6,212 nucleotides of DNA from Nitrospirota bacterium (GCA_030637135.1 DAOVVO010000080.1:1-6212); one strand, 5' to 3'. Shown: positions 1 through 6,163, counted from the first letter of the stretch. Notes: a model not told the origin generated them from the sequence alone. Made by a program: numbers and translations.

Positions 1-40
1 CGTTAGAGATTGTAAAATCTCTAACGGGGTTTACTCCCCG
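1..40. repeat. Palindromic repeat cut by the window edge
   Basis: Positions 1-10 (CGTTAGAGAT) and 17-26 (ATCTCTAACG) are perfect reverse complements around a 6-nt loop. A second inverted repeat, CGGGG at 25-29 and CCCCG at 36-40, overlaps it by two bases, so the two hairpins compete in part. The sequence following the first hairpin, GGGTTTACTCCCC (27-39), looks like the outer flank of a larger palindrome whose other half would lie before position 1. This is inference. It lies downstream of rnr (which reads toward position 1) and may be a dispersed palindromic element or part of a transcript end. No T-tract is visible inside the window, so I do not call it a terminator. Confidence 0.6.
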
Positions 41-80
41 GCTCGGTCTCAATGAGGAGATAAACCTAAGAGACCAGAGC
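41..80 (-). terminator. Hairpin around the rnr stop codon
   Basis: Arm 41-50 (GCTCGGTCTC) pairs with 70-80 over ten base pairs, with one bulged A at 76. The loop of 19 nt (51-69) contains the rnr stop codon at 66-68. In the rnr mRNA this stem is followed directly by the two hairpins at 1-40. No U-run follows the stem, so it is not a textbook intrinsic terminator. It could act as a 3'-end stabiliser or a Rho-dependent end, or be a chance fold. The pairing is seen; the role is inferred. Confidence 0.35.
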
Positions 81-2168
81 CAGTACTATTTCTCTTTTCT
101 CCAGGTCAACCAGCTCAATCCTGATATGGATAGTACCCCCTATGGCAAAGGTTTTCTTGCTGTGCCTTCCGATAAGGCGGTAACGGTCCTGGTCAAATTT
201 GTAGAAATCATCAGTCATAGCAGAAACATGGAGAAAACCTTCAACAAAGAAATCCTTGAGCTGTATTTTTAGCCCATAAGGAGTAATATCGGTTATAAAA
301 CCCTCATATTCCTCACCCACTTTATCCTTCATAAACCAGGCCCTCATTGCTCGTATAACTTCACGTTCTGCTTCGTCAGCAACCCTTTCAGTTCTTGAAG
401 AGTTGAACGCAATTTCATGTAAGAGTTTTTCTGAGTATTTCCGTTGTTCCTCGGAGAGTTTTTTTCTTCCTATCACATTCTTCAGTATCCTGTGAACAAC
501 AAGGTCAGGATACCTCCTTATCGGTGAAGTGAAGTGAGTGTACGCTTTTGATGCAAGCCCGAAATGTCCTATATTATCAGTGGAATATTGTGCCTGTTTC
601 AATGAACGCAGGAGGAGCGTGTTTAAAAGAGACTCGGCTGTTTTACCTTTTGCCTGTTTTAATATTTCGTGAAAAGCCTTTGTTCCGGTTTTTTTCAGTT
701 TCAGTCCAAGGGCAGTGAATATTTTCTTTAATCCCTCAAGTTTTTCAATATCGGGCTTTTCGTGAATCCTGTAAATAGTAGGGGTGGTGAATTTTTCCAA
801 GTAAGAAGCAACCGCTTCATTGGCTGCAATCATAAATTCTTCGATAATCGTGTGACTGAAACTCCGTTCAGCTTTTATTATTGCCTCTGGTTTTCCCTGA
901 ATATCAAGGAGCACCTCGGGCTCGGGCAAATCAAAATCAAGACCGCCTCGCTTTAGTCTTTGCTGTCTGAGAGCCTCACAGAGTTCCGCCATAATGTCAA
1001 AACTCTCGATGAGATAATCATATTTTTGTCTTTCTTCACGATTGTTATCTACAAGTATTTTTCTAACAGAGGTATACGTCATTCTCTCATTACTGTTTAT
1101 AATGCTTGGATAAAAATCTTCTTTTACCAATATCCCTTTTTTGTCAAACTGCATCTCAACAGTAAATGTCAGTCTATCGGTTTTTGGTATGAGACTGCAT
1201 AAATTATTTGAGAGTTCTTTCGGAAGCATCGGGATTACTCTATCAGGGGAATAGAAGCTTGTCCCCCTGTGTCTTGCCTCGAGGTCGAGTGCAGAATCCC
1301 AGGGTACGTAATGGCTGACATCTGCAATGTGTACCCACAGGTCAAAGCCAGTGGCGGTCTTGTGTATTGATACTGCGTCATCAAAGTCTTTTGCCTGTTC
1401 TCCGTCAATAGTGACGGTTAAAAGATGCCGGAAGTCCACCCTCCCGCGGGATGTTACTTTTTTGTGCAAGTGCCGGACTTCTGCATTTACATGAGACGGG
1501 AATCGAGCAGGCAGGGAATACTCTTCCATAATCATGTCGATTTCAAGTTTCGGTTCCTTTATTTCAGGTATGATCTTTAAAACCCTTCCTTCAGGGGGTC
1601 TTGAAACAGTAGGATATGACGTTAACTCTACAACAACAATATCATCCCTCCGTGCTCCTGCTTTTTCCATGGAACTCACATAAATATCAAAAGGTATTTT
1701 CTTGTTTTTCGGTTCTACGTAATAAAAGTTTTTTCCATAACGAAGTCTTCCTACAATTTTTTTCTGTGCCCTCTTGAGGATTTTTATTATTCTCGCTTCT
1801 CTTTTTTTGGTGTCTTCAACTCGTGCGACAACACGGTCGCCCGACATCGCGCCAGAGGTTTTCCTTGGCGGAATAAAAAGATCTTTTTCTCCTCTGTTTT
1901 CAGGCAGTACAAAACCGTAGCCGTCTCTGTGTGCCTCAAAAAATCCTGTGACAAGGTTCATCTTTTCTGATGAGCCGTAAAGACCAGCGCGTGTTTTAAA
2001 AATATGACCGGATTTTATTAATGATTTCAGAAGGCGCTTGAGTGTTCTGGACTCCCTTTTCGGTATCCCCAGAGCCGCTGCAATCTCTCTGAAACTAACA
2101 GGTCTTGTTGTTTTGGTCTTTAAAAAGGTGAGGATGTATTCCCCGTCTTTGGTGTCTTTTGGAATCAT
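66..2168 (-). CDS. rnr: Ribonuclease R (3'-5' exoribonuclease)
   Basis: A 700-aa RNase II/RNB-family protein. RNase R degrades structured RNA processively from the 3' end and acts in mRNA decay, rRNA quality control and trans-translation. Visible domains in order: an N-terminal winged helix (about 10-65), cold-shock domain 1 (about 73-118, with GYGFVLPE and DLFIPP), cold-shock domain 2 (about 138-200), the RNB catalytic domain (about 240-565) and a C-terminal S1 domain (about 617-698). The RNB motif TIDGEQAKDFDDAV starts at residue 253. It keeps all four metal-binding aspartates (D255, D261, D263, D264), matching D272/D278/D280/D281 of the E. coli enzyme. HFTSPIRRYPDL (545-556) is also intact. 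The protein ends right after the S1 fold and lacks the long basic tail of the 813-aa E. coli protein. The ATG is the most upstream usable start and keeps the whole winged helix. No Shine-Dalgarno precedes it, and a promoter sits about 15 nt upstream. Confidence 0.97.
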   Translation of the reverse strand: MIPKDTKDGEYILTFLKTKTTRPVSFREIAAALGIPKRESRTLKRLLKSLIKSGHIFKTRAGLYGSSEKMNLVTGFFEAHRDGYGFVLPENRGEKDLFIPPRKTSGAMSGDRVVARVEDTKKREARIIKILKRAQKKIVGRLRYGKNFYYVEPKNKKIPFDIYVSSMEKAGARRDDIVVVELTSYPTVSRPPEGRVLKIIPEIKEPKLEIDMIMEEYSLPARFPSHVNAEVRHLHKKVTSRGRVDFRHLLTVTIDGEQAKDFDDAVSIHKTATGFDLWVHIADVSHYVPWDSALDLEARHRGTSFYSPDRVIPMLPKELSNNLCSLIPKTDRLTFTVEMQFDKKGILVKEDFYPSIINSNERMTYTSVRKILVDNNREERQKYDYLIESFDIMAELCEALRQQRLKRGGLDFDLPEPEVLLDIQGKPEAIIKAERSFSHTIIEEFMIAANEAVASYLEKFTTPTIYRIHEKPDIEKLEGLKKIFTALGLKLKKTGTKAFHEILKQAKGKTAESLLNTLLLRSLKQAQYSTDNIGHFGLASKAYTHFTSPIRRYPDLVVHRILKNVIGRKKLSEEQRKYSEKLLHEIAFNSSRTERVADEAEREVIRAMRAWFMKDKVGEEYEGFITDITPYGLKIQLKDFFVEGFLHVSAMTDDFYKFDQDRYRLIGRHSKKTFAIGGTIHIRIELVDLEKREIVLALVS

Positions 2169-2183
2169 AATGATTTATTGTGC

Positions 2184-2211
2184 ATTATAACATGATGCCC
2201 TGATTAAGCAA
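2184..2211 (-). promoter_or_regulatory. Extended -10 promoter for rnr
   Basis: On the minus strand the sequence reads TGTTATAAT, a perfect TATAAT (plus coordinates 2184-2189) with the TGN extension. A weak -35 (TTGCTT, 2206-2211) lies 16 bp upstream. The expected start of transcription is near 2176-2178, only about 8-10 nt before the rnr ATG at 2168. The surrounding 118-bp uvrA-rnr spacer (2169-2286) shows no GC-rich hairpin with a T-run, so uvrA transcripts may also run into rnr. The hexamer is seen; promoter activity is inferred. Confidence 0.6.
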
Positions 2212-2286
2212 TTCAGAAAAATTTAGACTATATGCAAAGATACTGTCGACTTTACCTCTATCATTCCATAGTTCCACTTTATAGGA

Positions 2287-5052
2287 TTAACAGGGTGCAG
2301 AAGTATCATCCCTGTTCACATATGAATTAAGATATTTTTTTAAATAAAAACCCGTATATGATTTTTTCTCTTCCATGATGCGCTCGGGTGTCCCTTCTGC
2401 GATTATCTCTCCGCCTTCCTCACCTCCCTCGGGTCCGAGGTCTATAATCCAGTCCGCACTTTTTATGACATCCAGATTATGTTCAACTAAGATAACGGTG
2501 TTGCCTGTATCAACAAGGTTATTCAGCACCGAAAGCAGTTTTTTTATATCTGAAGGATGCAGACCGACAGTGGGTTCATCCAGCATGTACATATAGTCTC
2601 GTCTGTTTGCAACGCCGAGTTCAGTACAGATCTTCAGCCTCTGGGCTTCACCTCCTGAGAGGGTTGTAGCTGGCTGGCCGAGTTTTAAGTAACCAAGCCC
2701 GACGGATGCCATTAATTGTAATCTATGTGTAATGGAAGGCACAGTGGAAAAAAAATCGAGTGCTTCGTCTACGGTAAGTTGGAGTACCCCATGAATGTTT
2801 TTCCCCTTATACGTTATATTTAAAATTTCTTGTTTATATCTTTTTCCCTCGCATTCTTCACACTTAATGTACAGGTCTTCAAAAAAATACATTTCAAGTT
2901 TCTGGAAACCTTCTCCTTTACATGACTCACAGCGGCCGCCCTCGGTGTTAAATGAAAAATGTCCCGGTTCATACCCGAGATTTTTTGCCTGTGCTACATT
3001 TGCAAAGAGTTTCCTTATAGGGTCAAATACCTTGATATAGGTAACAGGATTAGACCGCGGACTTTTACCAATGGGGTTCTGGGTTATGATTTTTATTCCT
3101 TTGAGATATTCAAGACCCTCAAGAGTTGTAAACGGCAAAGGATTTTCAAAATCAATCTTGAAGGCTTTTGCAATGGCAGTATAGAGGGTATCCTTTACGA
3201 GGGTACTCTTGCCGGAACCAGAGACGCCCGTTACACAGGTTATAGTTTGAAGTGGAATATTGATATTTATCTGTTTAAGGTTATTCCCGCTGGCTCCTTT
3301 CAATGTGACCACCTTGTCACTTCCTTTCCTCCTGTGTTGAGGAGTCGATAGTGCTTCCACATTATTTAAATAGTCTGCTGTTAATGTTCCTGACTTGAGG
3401 AACGCTTTTCTCCACCCGGAAAACAAGAGTTTCCCTCCGTTTCTGCCGCCTCCGGGGCCAATCTCTACAACCCAGTCAGAAGCGTCAATGACTGTCTTAT
3501 CGTGTTCAACAACAATGATGGTATTTCCAAGGTCAGCCAATTCTCTTATTATTTCTGTAATCTTGCTCACATCTTTTGGATGGAGACCAACGGTTGGCTC
3601 ATCGAGTACATAGAGGGTTCCTGTCAGTTTTGAGGCGAGCTGGTTAGCAAGGTTTATTCTCTGTGACTCTCCTCCTGAAAGGGTTTTTGACAGCCGTTCC
3701 AGTGTAAGATAACCCAGCCCGACCCTCAGGAGAAAACCGAGTTTGAAGTCTATCTGGCGGCGTATTTCTGTTGATAGTTCCTTATCGTACTGTGTAAGAC
3801 GAAGTTCTTTAAAATAATTATGTAATTGCTTTATGGACATGCGTGCAAGCTGTGCGATGTTGAGCCCGCCAATCGTAAATGCAAGTGCCTCTGGCCTGAG
3901 CCTGTTACCGCCACACTTTTCACATGTCACTGCTTTTCGGTATTTGCTCAGAAACACTCTCACGTGCAGCTTATAACGTTTCTTCTCGAGTTTTTCAAAA
4001 AACTCATTCAAACCGTAAAAATCAGTATTCCCCTGAAATAGCACCTTTCTTTCTTCTTCTGGAATGTCCTTGTAAGGTACATTGAGTTTAATCCCTTTTT
4101 TCTTCGCTGCCTTTGCAAACTGCCTGTACCACCATTTAAAAGACGGTTTACTCCACGGCTCTATAGCACCTCCTTCCAGGGGAATGTCCTTATCAGGGAT
4201 AATGGTATCTTCTGAATATTCAAGTTTGTTTCCAAATCCTTTGCACTCAGTGCATGCGCCCAGGGGATGATTAAATGAAAAAAGAAGAGGTTGAAGTTTA
4301 TCTATTTCCAGTGTGGTGCGGCCAGCCTCTGGCTCGCAGTGAAGGCACGTCAGTTCAGGACTAAAAATCAGGCGTTTGACGTCTTTAGGTAAACCGCCGG
4401 GAAATTCAACTTTAACATATTTATTTCTATGTGCCCATGCTGTTTCAATAGAATCGGAGAGGCGGGGTTCATCCTTTATGACAAGCCTGTCGAGTATTAC
4501 CTCATAGTGAGCACTCCCGAAAGCCTGGTCTGTATCCCTGTATCTGTGAAAACCTTTTTTTTCAAGCTCTTCAGGTTTGTCATACGTGTCAAATATAATC
4601 AGAGCCTTTTCCCCGGTATGATTGTCTATGAGTTCTTTTACTACAGAAGAAGGTGTCCATGGTTTTAGAATCCGATTACACTGCGGACAAAGCGGGTGTG
4701 CTATTTTTGAATAGAGGAGTCTGAGGTAATCATAGATTTCCGTAGCTGTGCCTACTGTTGAGCGAGACCCTTTTACAGGATTTCTCTGTTCCAGGGCAAT
4801 TGCAGGTCTAATATTGCTGATTTTTTCGACGTCCGGACGGTCAAGTTTTTCAAGGAAAAGCCTTGCATAGGTAGAAAGGGATTCTATAAACCGCCACTGC
4901 CCTTCAGCAAAGATAGTGTCAAAGGCTAAAGAGGACTTGCCTGAGCCTGAGACCCCTGTAATGGCAATAACTTTATTGTGCGGCAGACTGAGGTTTATAT
5001 TTTGAAGATTGTTCTGTTTTGCCCCTTTTATTATAAGCTCGTGAGTGGACAT
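2287..5052 (-). CDS. uvrA: UvrA-family excinuclease ABC subunit A (divergent)
   Basis: A 921-aa double ABC ATPase. UvrA dimers scan DNA for damage and load UvrB in nucleotide excision repair. Both ATPase halves are complete. The first has Walker A GVSGSGKSS (33-41), signature LSGGESQR (458-465), Walker B with LDEPTVGLH (483-491) and H-loop VVEHD (514-518). The second has GVSGSGKST (609-617), LSGGEAQR (798-805), LDEPTVGLH (824-832) and VEHN (856-859). Zinc-finger cysteines are C236/C239/C267/C270 and C708/C711/C731/C734; extra CxxC pairs are C122/C125 and C377/C380. Length is close to the usual 940 aa, so the UvrB-binding insert (about 121-235) is present, unlike in UvrA2. Within it the usual R-x-R-x-D-G-E motif and the following linker are reduced to HRYRDTDQAFGSAHYEV. 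Other departures are LEQRNPVKGSRSTVGT for the common IEQKT-S-NPRSTVGT, TQNPIGKSPRSNP for DQSPIGRTPRSNP, and ELGVANRRDYMYMLDEP before the last Walker B. It may be a second UvrA paralogue. The ATG has no clear Shine-Dalgarno. Confidence 0.95.
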   Translation of the reverse strand: MSTHELIIKGAKQNNLQNINLSLPHNKVIAITGVSGSGKSSLAFDTIFAEGQWRFIESLSTYARLFLEKLDRPDVEKISNIRPAIALEQRNPVKGSRSTVGTATEIYDYLRLLYSKIAHPLCPQCNRILKPWTPSSVVKELIDNHTGEKALIIFDTYDKPEELEKKGFHRYRDTDQAFGSAHYEVILDRLVIKDEPRLSDSIETAWAHRNKYVKVEFPGGLPKDVKRLIFSPELTCLHCEPEAGRTTLEIDKLQPLLFSFNHPLGACTECKGFGNKLEYSEDTIIPDKDIPLEGGAIEPWSKPSFKWWYRQFAKAAKKKGIKLNVPYKDIPEEERKVLFQGNTDFYGLNEFFEKLEKKRYKLHVRVFLSKYRKAVTCEKCGGNRLRPEALAFTIGGLNIAQLARMSIKQLHNYFKELRLTQYDKELSTEIRRQIDFKLGFLLRVGLGYLTLERLSKTLSGGESQRINLANQLASKLTGTLYVLDEPTVGLHPKDVSKITEIIRELADLGNTIIVVEHDKTVIDASDWVVEIGPGGGRNGGKLLFSGWRKAFLKSGTLTADYLNNVEALSTPQHRRKGSDKVVTLKGASGNNLKQININIPLQTITCVTGVSGSGKSTLVKDTLYTAIAKAFKIDFENPLPFTTLEGLEYLKGIKIITQNPIGKSPRSNPVTYIKVFDPIRKLFANVAQAKNLGYEPGHFSFNTEGGRCESCKGEGFQKLEMYFFEDLYIKCEECEGKRYKQEILNITYKGKNIHGVLQLTVDEALDFFSTVPSITHRLQLMASVGLGYLKLGQPATTLSGGEAQRLKICTELGVANRRDYMYMLDEPTVGLHPSDIKKLLSVLNNLVDTGNTVILVEHNLDVIKSADWIIDLGPEGGEEGGEIIAEGTPERIMEEKKSYTGFYLKKYLNSYVNRDDTSAPC

Positions 5053-5100
5053 CTTAATAGTTTAACAATTTTCCATAAGGGTTTTGAACACGGTTAAATT

Positions 5101-5116
5101 TGATATAATCTATAAT
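5101..5116 (+). promoter_or_regulatory. Extended -10 promoter for the yjbQ cluster
   Basis: TGATATAAT at 5101-5109 is an extended -10 with a perfect TATAAT (5104-5109). A second TATAAT follows at 5111-5116. The -35 is weak: TTTTGA at 5082-5087 gives a 16-bp spacer to the first hexamer. Transcription would start near 5116, giving a leader of about 50 nt before the yjbQ ATG. That leader is too short for a TPP riboswitch, and no THI-box is visible. On the minus strand of the same 112-bp spacer I found no convincing uvrA promoter. Confidence 0.6.
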
Positions 5117-5140
5117 CCTGAATAACTATACAAAAATAAG

Positions 5141-5154
5141 AGGAGGAAAGGAGG
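5141..5154 (+). promoter_or_regulatory. Doubled Shine-Dalgarno of yjbQ
   Basis: AGGAGG occurs twice, at 5141-5146 and 5149-5154, separated by two bases. The second copy is 10 nt from the ATG at 5165 and is the likely ribosome binding site; it fixes this start. The 14-nt string AAAGGAGGAACAAT (5147-5160) recurs exactly at 5620-5633 in front of the next gene. Confidence 0.8.
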
Positions 5155-5164
5155 AACAATATAT

Positions 5165-5581
5165 ATGGTTTTTGGTGAGTATTTTTCAATACAGACACAA
5201 GGATATTCTGATATTAAAGATATTACCACCGGGGTTCAGAATATTGTTCTGAAATCCGGAATTAAAAACGGCCTGGTCAATGTCTTTGCCGTAGGTTCTA
5301 CAGCATCCATTACCACGGTGGAATATGAACCTGCCCTGGTCGAAGATGTACGGGAACAACTGGATAAAATTGTCCCCAGCAGCATGCACAGTAGGCATTC
5401 ACAGACATGGGGTGATGATAACGGCTTTTCCCATGTACGGGCAACATTCATGGGTCCGGGACTTACAGTCCCTTTGTCAAAAGGGACTGTTATTTTGGGA
5501 ACGTGGCAGCAGATTGTGGTGATTGACCATGACAACCGTCCTCGTTCACGAAAGATTTTCGTCCAGATTGTAGGGGAGTAA
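5165..5581 (+). CDS. YjbQ/UPF0047 family protein
   Basis: A 138-aa protein of the UPF0047 (COG0432, YjbQ) family. E. coli YjbQ has been reported to have a weak secondary thiamine-phosphate synthase activity, and its true role is unsettled. Recognisable parts are FAVGSTASITTVEYEPAL (41-58), GDDNGFSHVRA (83-93) with conserved H90, GPGLTVPL (97-104), LGTWQQIVV (111-119) and RPRSRK (125-130). Length matches the family, which forms a small compact cytosolic fold. The start is set by the strong ribosome site ten bases upstream. It reads divergently from uvrA and is first in a plus-strand cluster; the inverted repeat flanking the next gene starts directly after its TAA stop. No thiamine gene is in the window to support a pathway role. 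Family assignment is firm; the function is tentative. Confidence 0.93.
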   Translation: MVFGEYFSIQTQGYSDIKDITTGVQNIVLKSGIKNGLVNVFAVGSTASITTVEYEPALVEDVREQLDKIVPSSMHSRHSQTWGDDNGFSHVRATFMGPGLTVPLSKGTVILGTWQQIVVIDHDNRPRSRKIFVQIVGE

Positions 5582-5622
5582 AGACCGTTCAAACTGTTCA
5601 AGCAGTTCAAACAGTTTAAAAA
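5582..5622 (+). repeat. Left 9-nt repeat arm of the IVS-like element
   Basis: Four 9-nt units of the form GTTCAARYN run from 5587 to 5622: GTTCAAACT, GTTCAAGCA, GTTCAAACA and a decayed GTTTAAAAA. Read as reverse complement they match the GGYTTGAAC units of the array at 6032-6114. The array begins within three bases of the yjbQ stop and ends at the ribosome site of the next gene. Positions 5582-5612 can pair with 6062-6092 (28 Watson-Crick pairs, two G-U, one mismatch at 5604). Confidence 0.9.
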
Positions 5623-5633
5623 GGAGGAACAAT
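5620..5633 (+). promoter_or_regulatory. Ribosome binding site of the four-helix-bundle gene
   Basis: AAGGAGG at 5621-5627 lies four bases before the ATG at 5632. The 14-nt string is an exact copy of 5147-5160 upstream of yjbQ. The site sits at the inner edge of the left repeat arm. Weaker pairing of 5614-5622 with 6052-6060 could therefore partly mask it in the folded transcript (inference). Confidence 0.8.
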
Positions 5634-6018
5634 GGCTGTCAGATATTTTGAAGATCTCGAAGTTTGGAAATTAGCAAGAGAAATCACAAGGCAGATTTAT
5701 GAACTTACAAAGAAAAAAACATTTACAAAAGACTACGGTCTAGTCGACCAAATAAGACGCGCCTCTGTTTCTGTAATGTCTAATATATCGGAGGGCTTTG
5801 AGCGTGGTGGGAATCAAGAATTCAAACAATTTTTGTATGTAGCCAAAGGTTCGTGCGGGGAGATTAGGTGTCAACTTTATGTGGCATTAGATCAAAAATA
5901 TATCATGGAAATGGAGATGACTGAAGCAGTTGAGAAACTAAAAAAACTTTCAATAATGCTGAATAACTTGATTCAATCCTTAAAGAGAAGCAAATTCAGG
6001 GGAGGAAAATATAAGTAA
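5632..6018 (+). CDS. Four-helix-bundle protein, 23S rRNA IVS family
   Basis: A 128-aa protein of the four-helix-bundle family found as ORFs in 23S rRNA intervening sequences (TIGR02436/PF05635 type; related to the Avd accessory proteins of diversity-generating retroelements). Family marks are FEDLEVW (6-12), LVDQIRRA (37-44), SNISEGFER (50-58), EFKQFLYVAKGS (63-74), and E77 with the following helix. The chain is basic at its C-terminus (KRSKFRGGKYK) and has no signal peptide or membrane segment, fitting a cytosolic, possibly nucleic-acid-binding protein. Homologues form pentameric barrels. The biochemical role is unknown. The full length matches the family and there is no frameshift. It follows yjbQ by 50 bp with its own strong ribosome site, and is enclosed by opposite-facing 9-nt repeat arrays, which suggests it travels or works together with them. 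Confidence 0.95.
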   Translation: MAVRYFEDLEVWKLAREITRQIYELTKKKTFTKDYGLVDQIRRASVSVMSNISEGFERGGNQEFKQFLYVAKGSCGEIRCQLYVALDQKYIMEMEMTEAVEKLKKLSIMLNNLIQSLKRSKFRGGKYK

Positions 6019-6031
6019 CATTCTATAAATC

Positions 6032-6114
6032 CGCTTAAACAGCTTAAACGGTTTGTGAACGGTTTGAACGGCTTGAACGGTTTGAACGGTTTGAACGGCT
6101 TGAACGGCTTGAAC
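6032..6114 (+). repeat. Right 9-nt tandem repeat array (GGYTTGAAC)
   Basis: Nine tandem units begin 13 bases after the four-helix-bundle stop. The first three are diverged: CGCTTAAAC (6032-6040), AGCTTAAAC (6041-6049), and an 11-nt unit with two inserted bases (6050-6060). Six clean units follow: GGTTTGAAC at 6061, 6079 and 6088; GGCTTGAAC at 6070, 6097 and 6106. The third base is the only variable position in the clean block (T,C,T,T,C,C). The T,C,T run at 6061-6087 is the exact partner of the left arm. Such short tandem units can change in number by slippage. Confidence 0.95.
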
Positions 6115-6117
6115 TAA

Positions 6118-6141
6118 TATAACATTGATACGTTATAACAT
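6118..6141 (+). promoter_or_regulatory. Candidate operator/promoter before the last gene
   Basis: The octamer TATAACAT occurs twice, at 6118-6125 and 6134-6141, with 8 bp between. The same stretch also holds an inverted repeat, TATAAC (6118-6123) with GTTATA (6132-6137). TATAAC at 6134-6139 could serve as a -10; a -35-like TTGAAC at 6109-6114 is the last repeat unit but sits 19 bp away. The symmetry suits a protein-binding site for the gene starting at 6164. This is inferred from pattern only. Confidence 0.35.
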
Positions 6142-6163
6142 CATATGAAAAGGGAAACGAGAA

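Larger units (their letters stand above)
5582..6114 (+). other. IVS-like element: four-helix-bundle gene in an inverted-repeat stem
   Basis: This unit consists of the left repeat arm, the four-helix-bundle ORF and the right repeat array. The arms are in opposite orientation, so the transcript can close into a long stem with the ORF in the loop. 23S rRNA intervening sequences of Leptospira and others have this plan: a terminal stem cut by RNase III around an ORF for the same protein family. No rRNA sequence is seen on either side here, so the unit lies between protein genes. I see the parts and the pairing; that it is a single mobile or processed element is inference. No transposase or clear target-site duplication is visible. 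Confidence 0.6.

Noticed and set aside
2169..2286. Intrinsic terminator after uvrA
   Set aside because: Only four-base inverted repeats were found and no stem is followed by a T-run in the minus direction.
762..4668. Several plus-strand open frames of 62-130 codons inside rnr and uvrA
   Set aside because: All lie opposite intact, strongly conserved genes and lack ribosome sites or recognisable motifs.
5081..5094. Degenerate copy of the 9-nt repeat (TTTGAAC followed by ACGGTT) in the uvrA-yjbQ spacer
   Set aside because: Only one and a half units with an inserted AC; too short to separate from chance in an AT-rich spacer.
5053..5164. TPP riboswitch upstream of yjbQ
   Set aside because: The leader is about 50 nt and lacks the conserved THI-box elements.
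5236..5610. 124-aa minus-strand open frame antisense to yjbQ
   Set aside because: It overlaps the well-supported yjbQ frame almost entirely, has no ribosome site, and its translation resembles no family; a shadow frame.
5632..6018. Accessory (Avd) protein of a diversity-generating retroelement
   Set aside because: The motifs fit the IVS branch of the four-helix-bundle family. No reverse transcriptase, template repeat or variable repeat is seen in the window, although the downstream side is cut off.
6032..6114. CRISPR array
   Set aside because: The 9-nt units abut directly with no spacers, and no cas gene is present.
5582..6114. Insertion sequence or transposon with terminal inverted repeats
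   Set aside because: There is no transposase, the arms are tandem 9-mers and not single terminal repeats, and no target-site duplication is visible at the ends.
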